From CAZUZS01 sp964624795 (GTDB lineage Bacteria; Calditrichota; Calditrichia; RBG-13-44-9): a stretch of DNA of 45,601 nt. Shown here piece by piece: positions 1 to 10,400 of the stretch. Numbering within the stretch: position 1 is the first letter of the stretch; every line of letters starts with the position of its first letter. The stretch spans positions 1-45,601 of the forward strand of contig CAZUZS010000038.1 of assembly GCA_964624795.1 (NCBI GenBank). Reading direction: 5' to 3'. Below the pieces are notes generated by a model. That model had not been told where the DNA came from, made no database searches, and saw only the letters and a program-made list of their open reading frames with translations. Both the position numbers and the translations under genes were made by a program.

Positions 1-3000
1 ATGGGCGCAAAGCTGCCGCCTTCCAGGATTTCCTGATTGGGTATGTTGGAAACCACCGGCGGATCGTTCACAAATGTGATGGTGAATGTTGCATTATCGG
101 CGTCGCTCAAATTTCCCGGATCGGTGGCAGTGAATGTCACCGTTTCGGAACCGAACCACTCAGGATCGTTGGGAGTAATGGTAACAATCCTGTCGGCGTT
201 GATGGACACAATAAGGTTCGTAGTTGCGCTTGCGGTCCAGGCAATCTCGCTGTCGAGGTTGTCCGGATCTTCCACGAAATCATCCAGTGCAATGGTCGCA
301 AAAGCTGTTCCCTCCGCTACGGTCTGATCGGGAATGTCCGAGACTACCGGCGGATCGTTGACATTGATTACTGTCAGTGTGTAGGTTTGCGTAACCGATC
401 CCCTGCGCGCCTGTCCGTCATCCACCATAACAGTGACGGTCGTATCGCCTACATTGGCGTTGGTCGGTGTTCCGCTGATCAAGCCGGTGCCGGCATCGAT
501 GTTTAGCCAGGATGGCGCAACTGCCAGGCTGAAAGTAAGCAGATCGTTCTCGGGGTCAGTCGCCGTCACCTGGTACTGATAGAGCTGATCCTCGGTGGCG
601 CTGGTTACAGCAGTAGAAGTGATCTCCGGCGGATCATTGACGGGGGTTACTGTAAATGTTGCCAGATCGCTGGCCGTCAGACCGCCGGGATCGGTAGCCA
701 GGAACCTGATTGTTTCACTGCCATTCCAGTTCGCATTTGGAATCGTAATTGTTGCTATCCGGTTCGCATTAATATTCACGGTTAGCTCCGAAGAACCGGT
801 ATGGCTCCAGATGATGGTATTATCCGGATCATCCGGGTCAGCCACATAATTATCCAGCGCGATGGTTGCAAATGTTTGTCCCTCGCTGATTGTCTGATCC
901 GGGATATCACTGACGGCTGGTGGATCATTAATCCTGTTTACAGTGAACGCTGCGGCGTCTCCATCATGCAATCCTTCCGGATCGGTAGCAGTGAAGGTAA
1001 TTGTTTCGCTGCCGTTCCATTCGGAATCCGGAACCGCTACTGTTGCGATATGATCGGGGCTTATTGTTACAACTAAGTCCACATTCCCCGTTACAGTCCA
1101 GACCATTTCTGCCGGCGAATTATCAGGATCGGTTACAAAATTATCCAGTGTGATGTTGGCAAAACTCTGGTTTTCCATTACAGTCTGATCGGGAATATCG
1201 GAAACCACCGGCGGATCGTTGACGCGATTTACTGCGAAGGTTGCAGTGTCGCTATCGCTAAGCCCGCCCGGATCGGTGGCGGTAAATACGATCATTTCGC
1301 TGCCGTTCCACTCAGGATTTTTTACTGTGATGGTAGCAGTCCGGTTTGAGATAACAACATTTAAGTTGGTGGTTGCGGAAACCGACCAGATCATATCAGC
1401 CGGAGTATTATCGGGATCGGTGACATAGTTGTCAAGGCTGATAGCGGTGAAATTTCCTCCTTCGGTAATGGTCTGATCGGGAATATCCAGAACAGTAGGC
1501 GGATCGTTTACATTCAGAACCGATAGGTTGTAGTTTTGTGTTCCTGTCGCTCCAACAAGATCGGTTACCAGAATGAATATCGGATGTGTCCCAACATCGC
1601 CGTTGGAAGGCGTGCCGCTAATCATGCCGGTCAGAGAATCAATACTCAGGAAGGCCGGGGCCGTAACCAGCTTATATTTGAGCACATCACCCGGATCGGG
1701 ATCATTTGCCACCACCTGGTATTGATACGGTGCACCCTGGGTCGCGCCGGTAACCGGAGTCGATGTGATGGACGGCGGGTCGTTGACACCAGTCACCGTA
1801 AATGTCACATCATCGCCATTGCTCAGGCCGCCCGGATCGGTTGCTGTAAATGTAACAGTTTCACTCCCATTCCAATTTTCATCATTTACTGTAATGCTGG
1901 CGACCCGGTTTATAATGCTGACGGTAAGATTTGTCGGATTTGAAGCCGTCCAATTCATATCAGTGATGTTGTTATCAATATCAGTGACATACATATCCAG
2001 ATTGATCGATGCAAAAGGCTGCCCCTCTGCACGTGTCTGGTTCGGTATGTCGGAAACAACCGGCGGGTCGTTAACCGGATTCACCGTCACATTCACATTG
2101 CCAACATCGGTTCCGCCATTGCCATCGCTGACTGTATAAGTAAAGCTGTCCGAACCGTTGTAGTTGGCTGCGGAAGTGTAGGTCACCGTGCCGTCACCAT
2201 TAATTACAACCGAGCCGTGGGCGGGCTGTGTCACTGCGCTCACCGTTAAAACATCGCCGTCGATGTCAATATCATTGGCAGCCACATCGAATATGGTTGC
2301 GACGTCTTCATCGGCCGCCACGTTGTCATCCACTGCGGTCGGCGGATCATTCACGTTCGCGACACTCAATGTATAGGTTTGCGTTACGGCTGCCCGACCA
2401 GTCTGTCCATCATCGACCCGGACAGTAACCGTCGTGTCGCCGACATTGTCATTTCCCGGTGTCCCAGTAATCAAGCCATTCGACGAATTGATACTTAACC
2501 ATGACGGCGCTACATCCAGGCTAAAGGTCAATGGATCATTATCCGGATCGCTGGCGGTTGCCTGGTAGCTGTAAAGCTGTCCCTGGGTAGCAGCGGTCAC
2601 CGGGGTAGAGGTAAATTGCGGCGGATCGTTAACCGCACTTACCGTCACGCTGACAGTACCGACATCGGTGCCGCCATTGCCATCGCTGACCGTATACGTA
2701 AAACTGTCCGATCCATTATAATTCACTGCCGGGGTGTAGGTTACGGTATTATCACCATTGATTACAACTGAACCGTGCGAGGGCTGGGTTACTGCGCTCA
2801 CCGATAATGCATCGTTCTCAGGATCGGTATCATTGGCAAGAACGCTGACAACGGCAGCCACTTCTTCCTCCGTTGTGGCATTGTCATCTACTGCCACCGG
2901 CGGATCATTTACCGGGTTGATGGTCACGTCGACCGAACCGACATCTGTCCCACCGTTGCCATCACTAACCGTGTAGGTAAAATTGTCAGATCCATTGTAA

Positions 3001-6000
3001 TTAAGTGCCGGCGTGTAAGTTACTGTGTTATTTCCGTTAATTACGACTGTTCCGTGGGAGGGCTGAGTTACTGCACTGACCGACAAAGCATCGTTTTCCA
3101 GATCGGTGTCGTTTGCAAGAACATCAATAGTTGCAGCAACATCTTCATCGGTAGTGGCATTGTCATCAACCGCAACGGGTGGATCGTTAACCGGGTTCAC
3201 CGTCACGTTTACCGTCCCGACATCTGTCCCGCCATTTCCGTCGCTTGCGGTATAAGTGAAGCTGTCCGAACCGTTGTAATTCACATCCGGGGTGTAGGTG
3301 ACTGTGTTGTCGCCGTTAATTACCACGGAGCCGTGTGCGGGCTGGGTTACCGCGCTTACCGTCAACGGATCGTTATCAATATCGCTATCATTGGCCAGAA
3401 CATCGAAGGTTCCGGCAACATCTTCATTGGTGGAGACATTGTCATCTACTGCAACCGGCGGATCGTTTACCGGGTTCACGGTCACATTCACTGTTCCGAC
3501 GTCAGTTCCACCGTTGCCATCGCTAACGGTGTAGGTAAAACTATCCGAACCGTTGAAGTTGGCTGCCGGCGTGTAAGTTATGGTATTGTTACCGTTGATG
3601 ACTGCCGAGCCATGCGAGGGCTGCGTCACCGCGCTTACCGACAATGGGTCATTTTCAACGTCGGTGTCGTTGGCGAGGACATTGACCGTGGTCGCAGCAT
3701 CCTCATTGGTCGTTGCGTTATCATCTACAGCGACCGGCGGATCGTTTACAGCATTAACAGTTACACTCACCGTCCCGACGTCCGTTCCGCCGTTACCATC
3801 GCTTGCGGTATAAGTAAAACTGTCCAAACCGTTATAATTGAGAGCCGGGGTGTAGGTCACGGTGTTGTCCCCGTTGATCCCCACTGATCCATGGGCAGGT
3901 TGCGTCACTGCGCTTACTGAAAGAGGATCGTTATCAATATCAGTATCATTTGCCAGAACATTGAAGGTTCCGGCAACATCCTCATCGGTGGAGACATTGT
4001 CATCCACTGCAACCGGCGGATCGTTTACCGGGTTCACCGTAACATTTACTGTTCCGACGTCAGTTCCGCCATTTCCATCATTGGCCGTGTACGTGAAACT
4101 GTCCGAACCGTTATAATTGAGAGAAGGTGTGTAGGTTACGGTGAAGTCGGCATTGATTGTCACGGAGCCGTGCGAGGGTTGCGTCACCGCGCTGACGGAT
4201 AAAGCATCATTTTCCGGATCGGTATCGTTTGCCAGAACATCGATGTTTGCTGCAACTTCTTCATCGGTGGTTGCATTGTCGTCCACGGCTGTCGGCGGAT
4301 CGTTAACCGGGTTCACAGTAACATTTACTGTTCCCACATCAGTTCCGCCGTTGCCATCATTTGCCGTATAAGTGAAACTGTCCGAACCGTTATAATTGAG
4401 AGAAGGTGTGTAGGTTACGGTAAAGTCGGCATTGATTGTCACGGAGCCGTGTGCAGGCTGGATTACCGCGCTCACGGTCAATGGATCGTTATCGATATCG
4501 GTGTCATTTGCCAGAACATCGATAGTAGCAGCCACATCTTCATCGGTGGTTGCGTTGTCGTCAACTGCTACCGGCGGATCGTTAGTCGGATTCACAGTTA
4601 CATTGACTGTCCCGACATCGGTTCCGCCATTGCCGTCATCTGCTGTGTAGGTAAAACTATCCGAACCGTTGTAGTTGGCAGCCGGGGTGTAAGTTATGGT
4701 ATTGTCACCGTTGATGACTACCGAGCCGTGCGAGGGTTGCGTCACCGCGCTGACGGATAAAGCATCATTTTCCGGATCGGTATCGTTTGCCAGAACATCG
4801 ATGTTTGCTGCAACTTCTTCATCGGTGGTTGCATTGTCGTCCACGGCTGTCGGCGGATCGTTAACCGGGTTCACAGTAACATTTACTGTTCCCACATCTG
4901 TCCCGCCGTTGCCATCGCTTGCGGTATAAGTAAAACTGTCCGAACCGTTGTAATTGAGAGCAGGAGTGTAGGTTACTGTGTTGTCGCCATTGATTGCTAC
5001 TGAGCCATGGGCTGGTTGAGTTACNNNNNNNNNNNNNNNNNNNNNNNNNNNNNNNNNNNNNNNNNNNNNNNNNNNNNNNNNNNNNNNNNNNNNNNNNNNN
5101 NNNNNNNNNNNNNNNNNNNNNNNNAGGTTACTGTGTTGTCGCCATTGATTGCTACTGAGCCATGGGCTGGTTGAGTTACTGCGCTCACGGTCAATGGATC
5201 GTTATCGATGTCGGTGTCATTTGCCAGAACATCGATAGTTGCAGCCATATCTTCATCGGTAGTTGCGTTGTCGTCCACTGCTACCGGTGGATCATTCGCT
5301 GGATTCACGGTTACGTTTACCGTTCCAATATCGGTCCCGCCATTTCCATCATTGGCCGTGTATGTAAAACTGTCCGAACCGTTGTAATCGGCCGCTGGCG
5401 TGTATGTGACGGTGTTGTCACCATTGATGACCACCGAGCCATGCGCAGGTTGGGTTACCGCACTCACGGTTAGCGCATCATTCTCAGGATCGGTATCGTT
5501 CGCCAGAACATCAATATTCGCTGCCACGTCCTCATCGGTGGTAGCATTGTCGTCCACCGCTGTCGGTGGATCATTTATCGGATTAACCGTTACATTTACT
5601 GTTCCCACATCGGCCCCGCCGTTGCCATCGTTCGCTGTATAAGTGAAGCTATCCGAACCATTATAATTGGCAGCCGGGGTATAGGTAACGGTGTTGTTCC
5701 CATTTATTACCACAGAACCATGTGCCGGTTGGGTCACAGCACTAACCGACAAAGCATCATTCTCAGGATCGGTGTCATTCGCCAGAACATCGATGTTTGC
5801 CGCTACATCCTCATCGGTGGTGGCATTATCGTCCACTGCAACCGGAGGGTCGTTTACCGGATTGACCGTTACGTTTACCGTTCCAACATCACTACCACCA
5901 TTTCCATCATTCGCTGTATATGTGAAACTGTCAGAACCATTATAGTCGGCGCTTGGTGTATATGTGACGGTATTATCGCCGTTAATCACAACTGAGCCGT

Positions 6001-7393
6001 GTGTCGGCTGAGTTACCGCACTCACGCTCAAAGGATCATTATCAATATCGGTATCATTCGCCAGCACATCGATGTTTGCGGCTACATCTTCATCGGTGGT
6101 AGCGTTATCGTCCACCGCAACTGGCGGGTCGTTTACCGGATTTACGGTTACATTCACTGTGCCGATATCTGTTCCCCCGTTGCCGTCGTTCGCCGTATAA
6201 GTGAAGCTATCCAAACCGTTATAATTGGCATACGGGGTATAGGTAATGGTGTTGTTCCCATTTATTACTAAAGAACCATGTGCCGGTTGGGTTACTGCAC
6301 TGACTGATAAAGCATCATTTTCGGGATCAGTATCATTCGCCAGAACATTAATGTTTACCGCTACATCCTCATTTGTCGAAGCATTGTCGTCCACCGCTGT
6401 CGGCGGATCGTTCACCGCATTCACGGTTACATTCACGGTCCCGACATCGGTTCCACCGTTGCCATCATTAGCCGTGTACGTAAAACTATCCGATCCGTTA
6501 TAATTTGCAGCGGGTGTGTAGGTCACGGTGTTGTCGCCATTAATCACCACCGAGCCGTGAGCAGGCTGGGTCACTGCGCTAACCGATAGAACATCATTCT
6601 CAGGATCAGTATCATTGGCAAGGACATCAATGGTTGCGGCAACATCTTCATTAGTTGATGCGTTGTCGTCAACCGCAGTGGGCGGATCGTTTACCGAACT
6701 GACGGTTACATTCACTGTAGCAACGTCGGTCCCGCCATTGCCGTCATTGGCTGTGTAGGTAAAATTATCAGAACCATTATAACCGGCGCTTGGCGTATAT
6801 GTTACGGTATTGTCTCCATTGATGACTACCGCGCCATGAGAAGGCTGGGTTACAGCGCTTACTGATAGAGGATCATTATCGACATCGCTGTCATTGGCCA
6901 GGACATCGATGGTGGCGGCAACATTTTCATCCGTAGTAGCATTATCGTCTATGGCTGAAGGTGGATCGTTTACTGCATTCACTGTTACATTTACCGTCCC
7001 AACATCGCTCCCGCCGCTGCCATCACTCACTGTATAGGTAAAACTGTCGGAGCCATTGTAATTGGTATTGGGCGTATAAGTCACCGTGTTGTCGCCGTTG
7101 ATCACCGCAGAACCGTGAGCAGGCTGGGTTACAGCGCTCACAGATAACGGATCGCTATCGGGATCGCTGTCATTGGCTAATACATCGACAGTCTTGGCCA
7201 CATCTTCATCTGTTGTTGCATTGTCATCCACAGCTACAGGATCCTGATTATTNNNNNNNNNNNNNNNNNNNNNNNNNNNNNNNNNNNNNNNNNNNNNNNN
7301 NNNNNNNNNNNNNNNNNNNNNNNNNNNNNNNNNNNNNNNNNNNNNNNNNNNNAAGCCTAATATCCATATTGAATGTCGTATAGGCACTCTCAT
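1..7393 (-). CDS. Giant tandem-repeat surface/adhesin-like protein (Big_9/cadherin-like and He_PIG-type Ig repeats), 3' partial
   Basis: Probable secreted adhesive or structural protein; the function is inferred from architecture only. The ATG at 7393 has a strong Shine-Dalgarno (AGGAGG, 7 nt upstream) and begins MRVPIRHSIWILG, the front of a likely signal peptide whose remainder lies in the gap 7253-7352. About 17 repeats of 93 residues follow, each carrying 'VDDNATTDEDVA', 'VLANDTD', 'VTQPAHGSV' and 'YNGSDSFTYT' (Ig-like group 9/cadherin-like). From about 2640 down to 1 there are three He_PIG-like domains ('ITSTPVTxAT'), one isolated group-9 repeat and six 'DIPDQT' domains, the last cut by the window edge. 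Frame is continuous over 1-5024 and over 5125-7252. The second gap (5025-5124) changes frame only because its 100-N length is arbitrary. At least about 2,430 codons are visible, with no stop and no C-terminal anchor. Probably co-transcribed with the upstream M6-fold gene. Confidence 0.85.
4165..4898 (-). repeat. Exact 176-bp internal duplication, two repeat units apart
   Basis: Positions 4165-4340 and 4723-4898 read identically by eye. The offset is 558 bp, exactly two 279-bp units, and both copies end where the sequence changes after 'cccacatc'. This is far closer than other unit pairs in the array and points to a recent duplication or gene conversion of a two-domain block. Confidence 0.85.
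5025..5124. other. Scaffold gap (100 N) inside the repeat array
   Basis: The 55 bases before the gap (4970-5024) are identical to the 55 after it (5125-5179). Both read in the same codon phase, so joining them directly or inserting any whole number of 279-bp units restores one open frame. The true repeat number is therefore unknown. Confidence 0.95.
7253..7352. other. Scaffold gap (100 N) in the signal-peptide/N-terminal part of the giant repeat protein
   Basis: The gap separates the first 13 codons, with a strong ribosome-binding site, from the first Ig-like repeat. The flanks share no obvious sequence. The hydrophobic core and cleavage site of the expected signal peptide, and possibly a whole N-terminal domain, are hidden here. 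Confidence 0.95.
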
Positions 7394-7465
7394 TTTATTT
7401 CCTCCTGAAATTTAAATTTCAATTCGATAGCCATATTTTTATATGAATGTGCATAATTTCCCTAT

Positions 7466-10400
7466 TTATTTCAGTATCATCATCTTTTTAATGGCAACCT
7501 TTTCGCCGGACTTGAGCCTGTAGAAGTATATTCCGGATGGGACTTTCTTGCCCGCCTGGTTCATTCCGTTCCACTCGATTTCATACAGACCTGCATTTTG
7601 CTTGGAATCCACGAGCAGGTTGATTCGTTGTCCCAGGATGTTATAAATTTCAAGCTCGGTTTTTGCCGGCTTTTCCAGGTAGTACCGAATTTTGGTTACC
7701 GGATTGAACGGATTCGGATAATTCTGGAAGAGAGTAAACTTTTTGATAAGCTCCATCTTGCCGTCTACATTCAGAGCTGCGGGCGGAGGCGGCGGCATGC
7801 CGCCATACTGCGCGGCGAAGTTTTCGAAGCGTTCTTGAAGCTCTCCAGATGAAACCAAGGGGGAGCTTTTGGTTGCCGCACCAGGCACCGACAAATCGCA
7901 CTCCTGGACAGCTGCAACCCAGTAGCCTGATCCGGGCGCCAGCGAACTCGCCACGTAATATTGGCCGGTGGTGTTGTCATATCCAAACAGGGCAATAACA
8001 GAGCCGTCCGGCGTGTCATCGGGGTTAGTGAAATCTGCGGTGTCACGTACAGCTCCCATCAAGTGCCAGCCGCTCATCAAATGCGACTGGAATGAGCTTA
8101 ACGAACTCCCACCGATCGTCGCATTTGTCGCGGCAGGAATTGCCAACCAGTACCCTTTCGATGGTTCAAGTTTTGTAACCGATTCGTAGGTGGATGTGGT
8201 GTTGTTGTAAGAAAACGCCGCAATTGCAGTCGGGAACAAGGTGGTCAAACTGCTGTCGGAAGGCACAACAGGAAGAGAAATTAGATGCCAGCCTCCATTG
8301 GCGAAAGTGTAATCAAAACTGGTTTCACTGCCGAACCGGATATAGACTATCCCATCCCCGCTAAGGCTTGCAGTTGTATCTGTCCTCATATTTACCGATT
8401 GCGCACCGAATTCCAGCGTGAAGTTACCCTGCAGCGGCAAACTGGCCGGATCCCATGAAACTGAGAAATTCCCGCCGTTTGTATTCACAACTACAAGCGG
8501 CCAGTCTATCGTTTGGGTATAAGGATACGCCCAGTTTCGGAAATCGGTAGATAAATAATTGGGGACTTGCGAAATCTGGAAATAAGAATAAAACTCGCTT
8601 CCGGGTGCGGCAGCGGTAACATCCAGCACCGCGTCATAATCGGCGGTTGCCGTCGAATCCCCTCCAAGAACTCGGAGCATCTGCAACGTATCATTTTCAA
8701 CCGTCAGGGTGATCTGCCAATTGGCGGTGGAAGTGATATCAATTGTAAAGCGCGCCGAATCCTGCAATACAGCGGTTGCTGAATCCAGCACCTCGATTTT
8801 TACAAAATAGCTTCCCCCCGGAAGTGTGTCCGGAATGAGCAACGTTTCAATGAATCCGTCATCGTTGCTGCCGGTGAGGCTCACAAATCGGTTCTGGTTA
8901 ATCACCGGCGATTTCGTTATATCCATAAGGCTGGTGGCAACTTCCACAGTCTGCGTGGCTAAGTAGGTATCGAGCTCTTCATTAGCCAGAATCGATTCGC
9001 CAGTCTTAAATGACGCTTTATTCAGACTGGAAAGACGGATGAAAGCGTTCGTTTTATTCAGAGTCACAGGGATTTTCACCAGACTGGCAAAAGGATCGTT
9101 AGAAGCAATATTGATAACTCCGTCGTAGCTCCCCATCGCGAGACCCACGCCATTCAGGGTAACGGATATGGCAGTGCTATCCCCCGTTGAGAGGGAGTCG
9201 GCAACATACGTCTCGCTCAACCATCCTGATGAAGAGTCGGTGACTGAAAATCCGAGATTCTTAGCGCCGATATTCTTAACCCATATCGTATCCAACAAAC
9301 TGGTTTCACCAACCACAAATTCTGAAATCGAGGTCCGGCTGAGAACCATGTCCGGGATGTCGGGTTTGAGGCCGAGCACCACCGGGCCAAATGTCTGAGG
9401 CGACATAACAATTGTGCCGTATGGCCAGGCACCGGAGACATTGTAATAAACATCAATCGGAGTATAGCCATCAAATTCGGTAACATACATCCGAACAGTG
9501 TCTCCCAATTGCGCTGTGAAGGCACTGGAATCCAGATCGATGGATACCTCGTACTGCATGTGACCGCTGGTATCGGATACATTTGCGATTACTCCCGGGG
9601 CGGGAATTATATTGGAGAGAAAAGAGAGGTTGTCAGGATATGTTCCATAAACCGGGCTAAATTTGGTGCGGACCCCTTCAGTATTTTTATATGTTATGGT
9701 GAAGTATCCCTCAGTGGTTGCAGAAGTAGGATCCCATGTCATGCTATTATCATCATCGAAATAGATTTTTAACTGGTTATCGTCTGCGCCGTGGGTATTG
9801 TTTCGGTCGTCCAGGGCGATATACAAGTGCGTTTCATCGTTCTTCATATAAAGAATAATCGAATCAAGCGAATCCACCGTCTGGATAGAAAGTTTCATCG
9901 CATCACTCCATTCGGCCGCGTCGATCAAACCATCCAGCGTGGGAATTGTGCCGCTGTAGCTAAGCTGTTGCGTTAAGATGCTATCCGCGGCGGGTGTCCC
10001 CTGAACCTCCGATGTATAGGGGCTTTCAGTTGAATCATTATAAAATGCAGTTGCAACATAATAATAGGTGCTATCAATTACCGCTGTGCTGTCGATGTAA
10101 TCTTCAGAATCGGAATAATCTCGACCGCGGATGTCGACATCTGCCAAGAGAGTATACGGTCCGCCGGATGTTGAACTCCGGTAGAGCTTGAAAGAGGTTA
10201 CGGAATCGATGCTGGCAGATTTTGACCCGGTAAGTAGCGCCGGGGGATCCCACGTCAGGGGAACAAATCCGTTAAATCCGGAACCTGCAACCAAATCCCT
10301 TGGGGCTGGTTTGGGGATCTTATCGCCGTAAAATTGCATGATCAGGGAGAACAGCTTGCTTTTGGTGCTGGGCAGCGCGCCATCTACCAGGCCACCAAAC

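Larger units (their letters stand above)
2640..7250 (-). repeat. Tandem array of about 17 279-bp units encoding 93-residue Ig-like domains
   Basis: Each unit is 279 bp and starts at 'NDPP' (plus-strand cgg-cgg-atc-gtt type). Eight units lie upstream of the gap at 5025-5124 (the eighth is broken by it) and eight more lie below it; an isolated further unit sits at about 2065-2345. Units ending their calcium-loop-like segment with 'DTDPENDAL' often alternate with 'DTDIDNDPL' units, suggesting expansion in pairs. The acidic 'ANDTDxxND' stretch resembles calcium-binding linkers of cadherin-like domains, but binding is not shown. Confidence 0.9.

Noticed and set aside
3054..3887. Long plus-strand frame (277 codons) and many shorter plus frames over 1-7250
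   Set aside because: They are antisense shadows of the repeat array, recur with the same 279-bp period, and have no ribosome-binding sites.
5021..5124. Stop codon and frame change of the giant protein at the left side of the gap
   Set aside because: It arises only because 100 N shifts the frame by one; the identical flanks are in the same phase and the frame is open down to base 1.
2640..7250. Regular repeats that might suggest a CRISPR or satellite array
   Set aside because: The period is 279 bp, units are coding throughout with conserved frame, and there is no short repeat/spacer structure.
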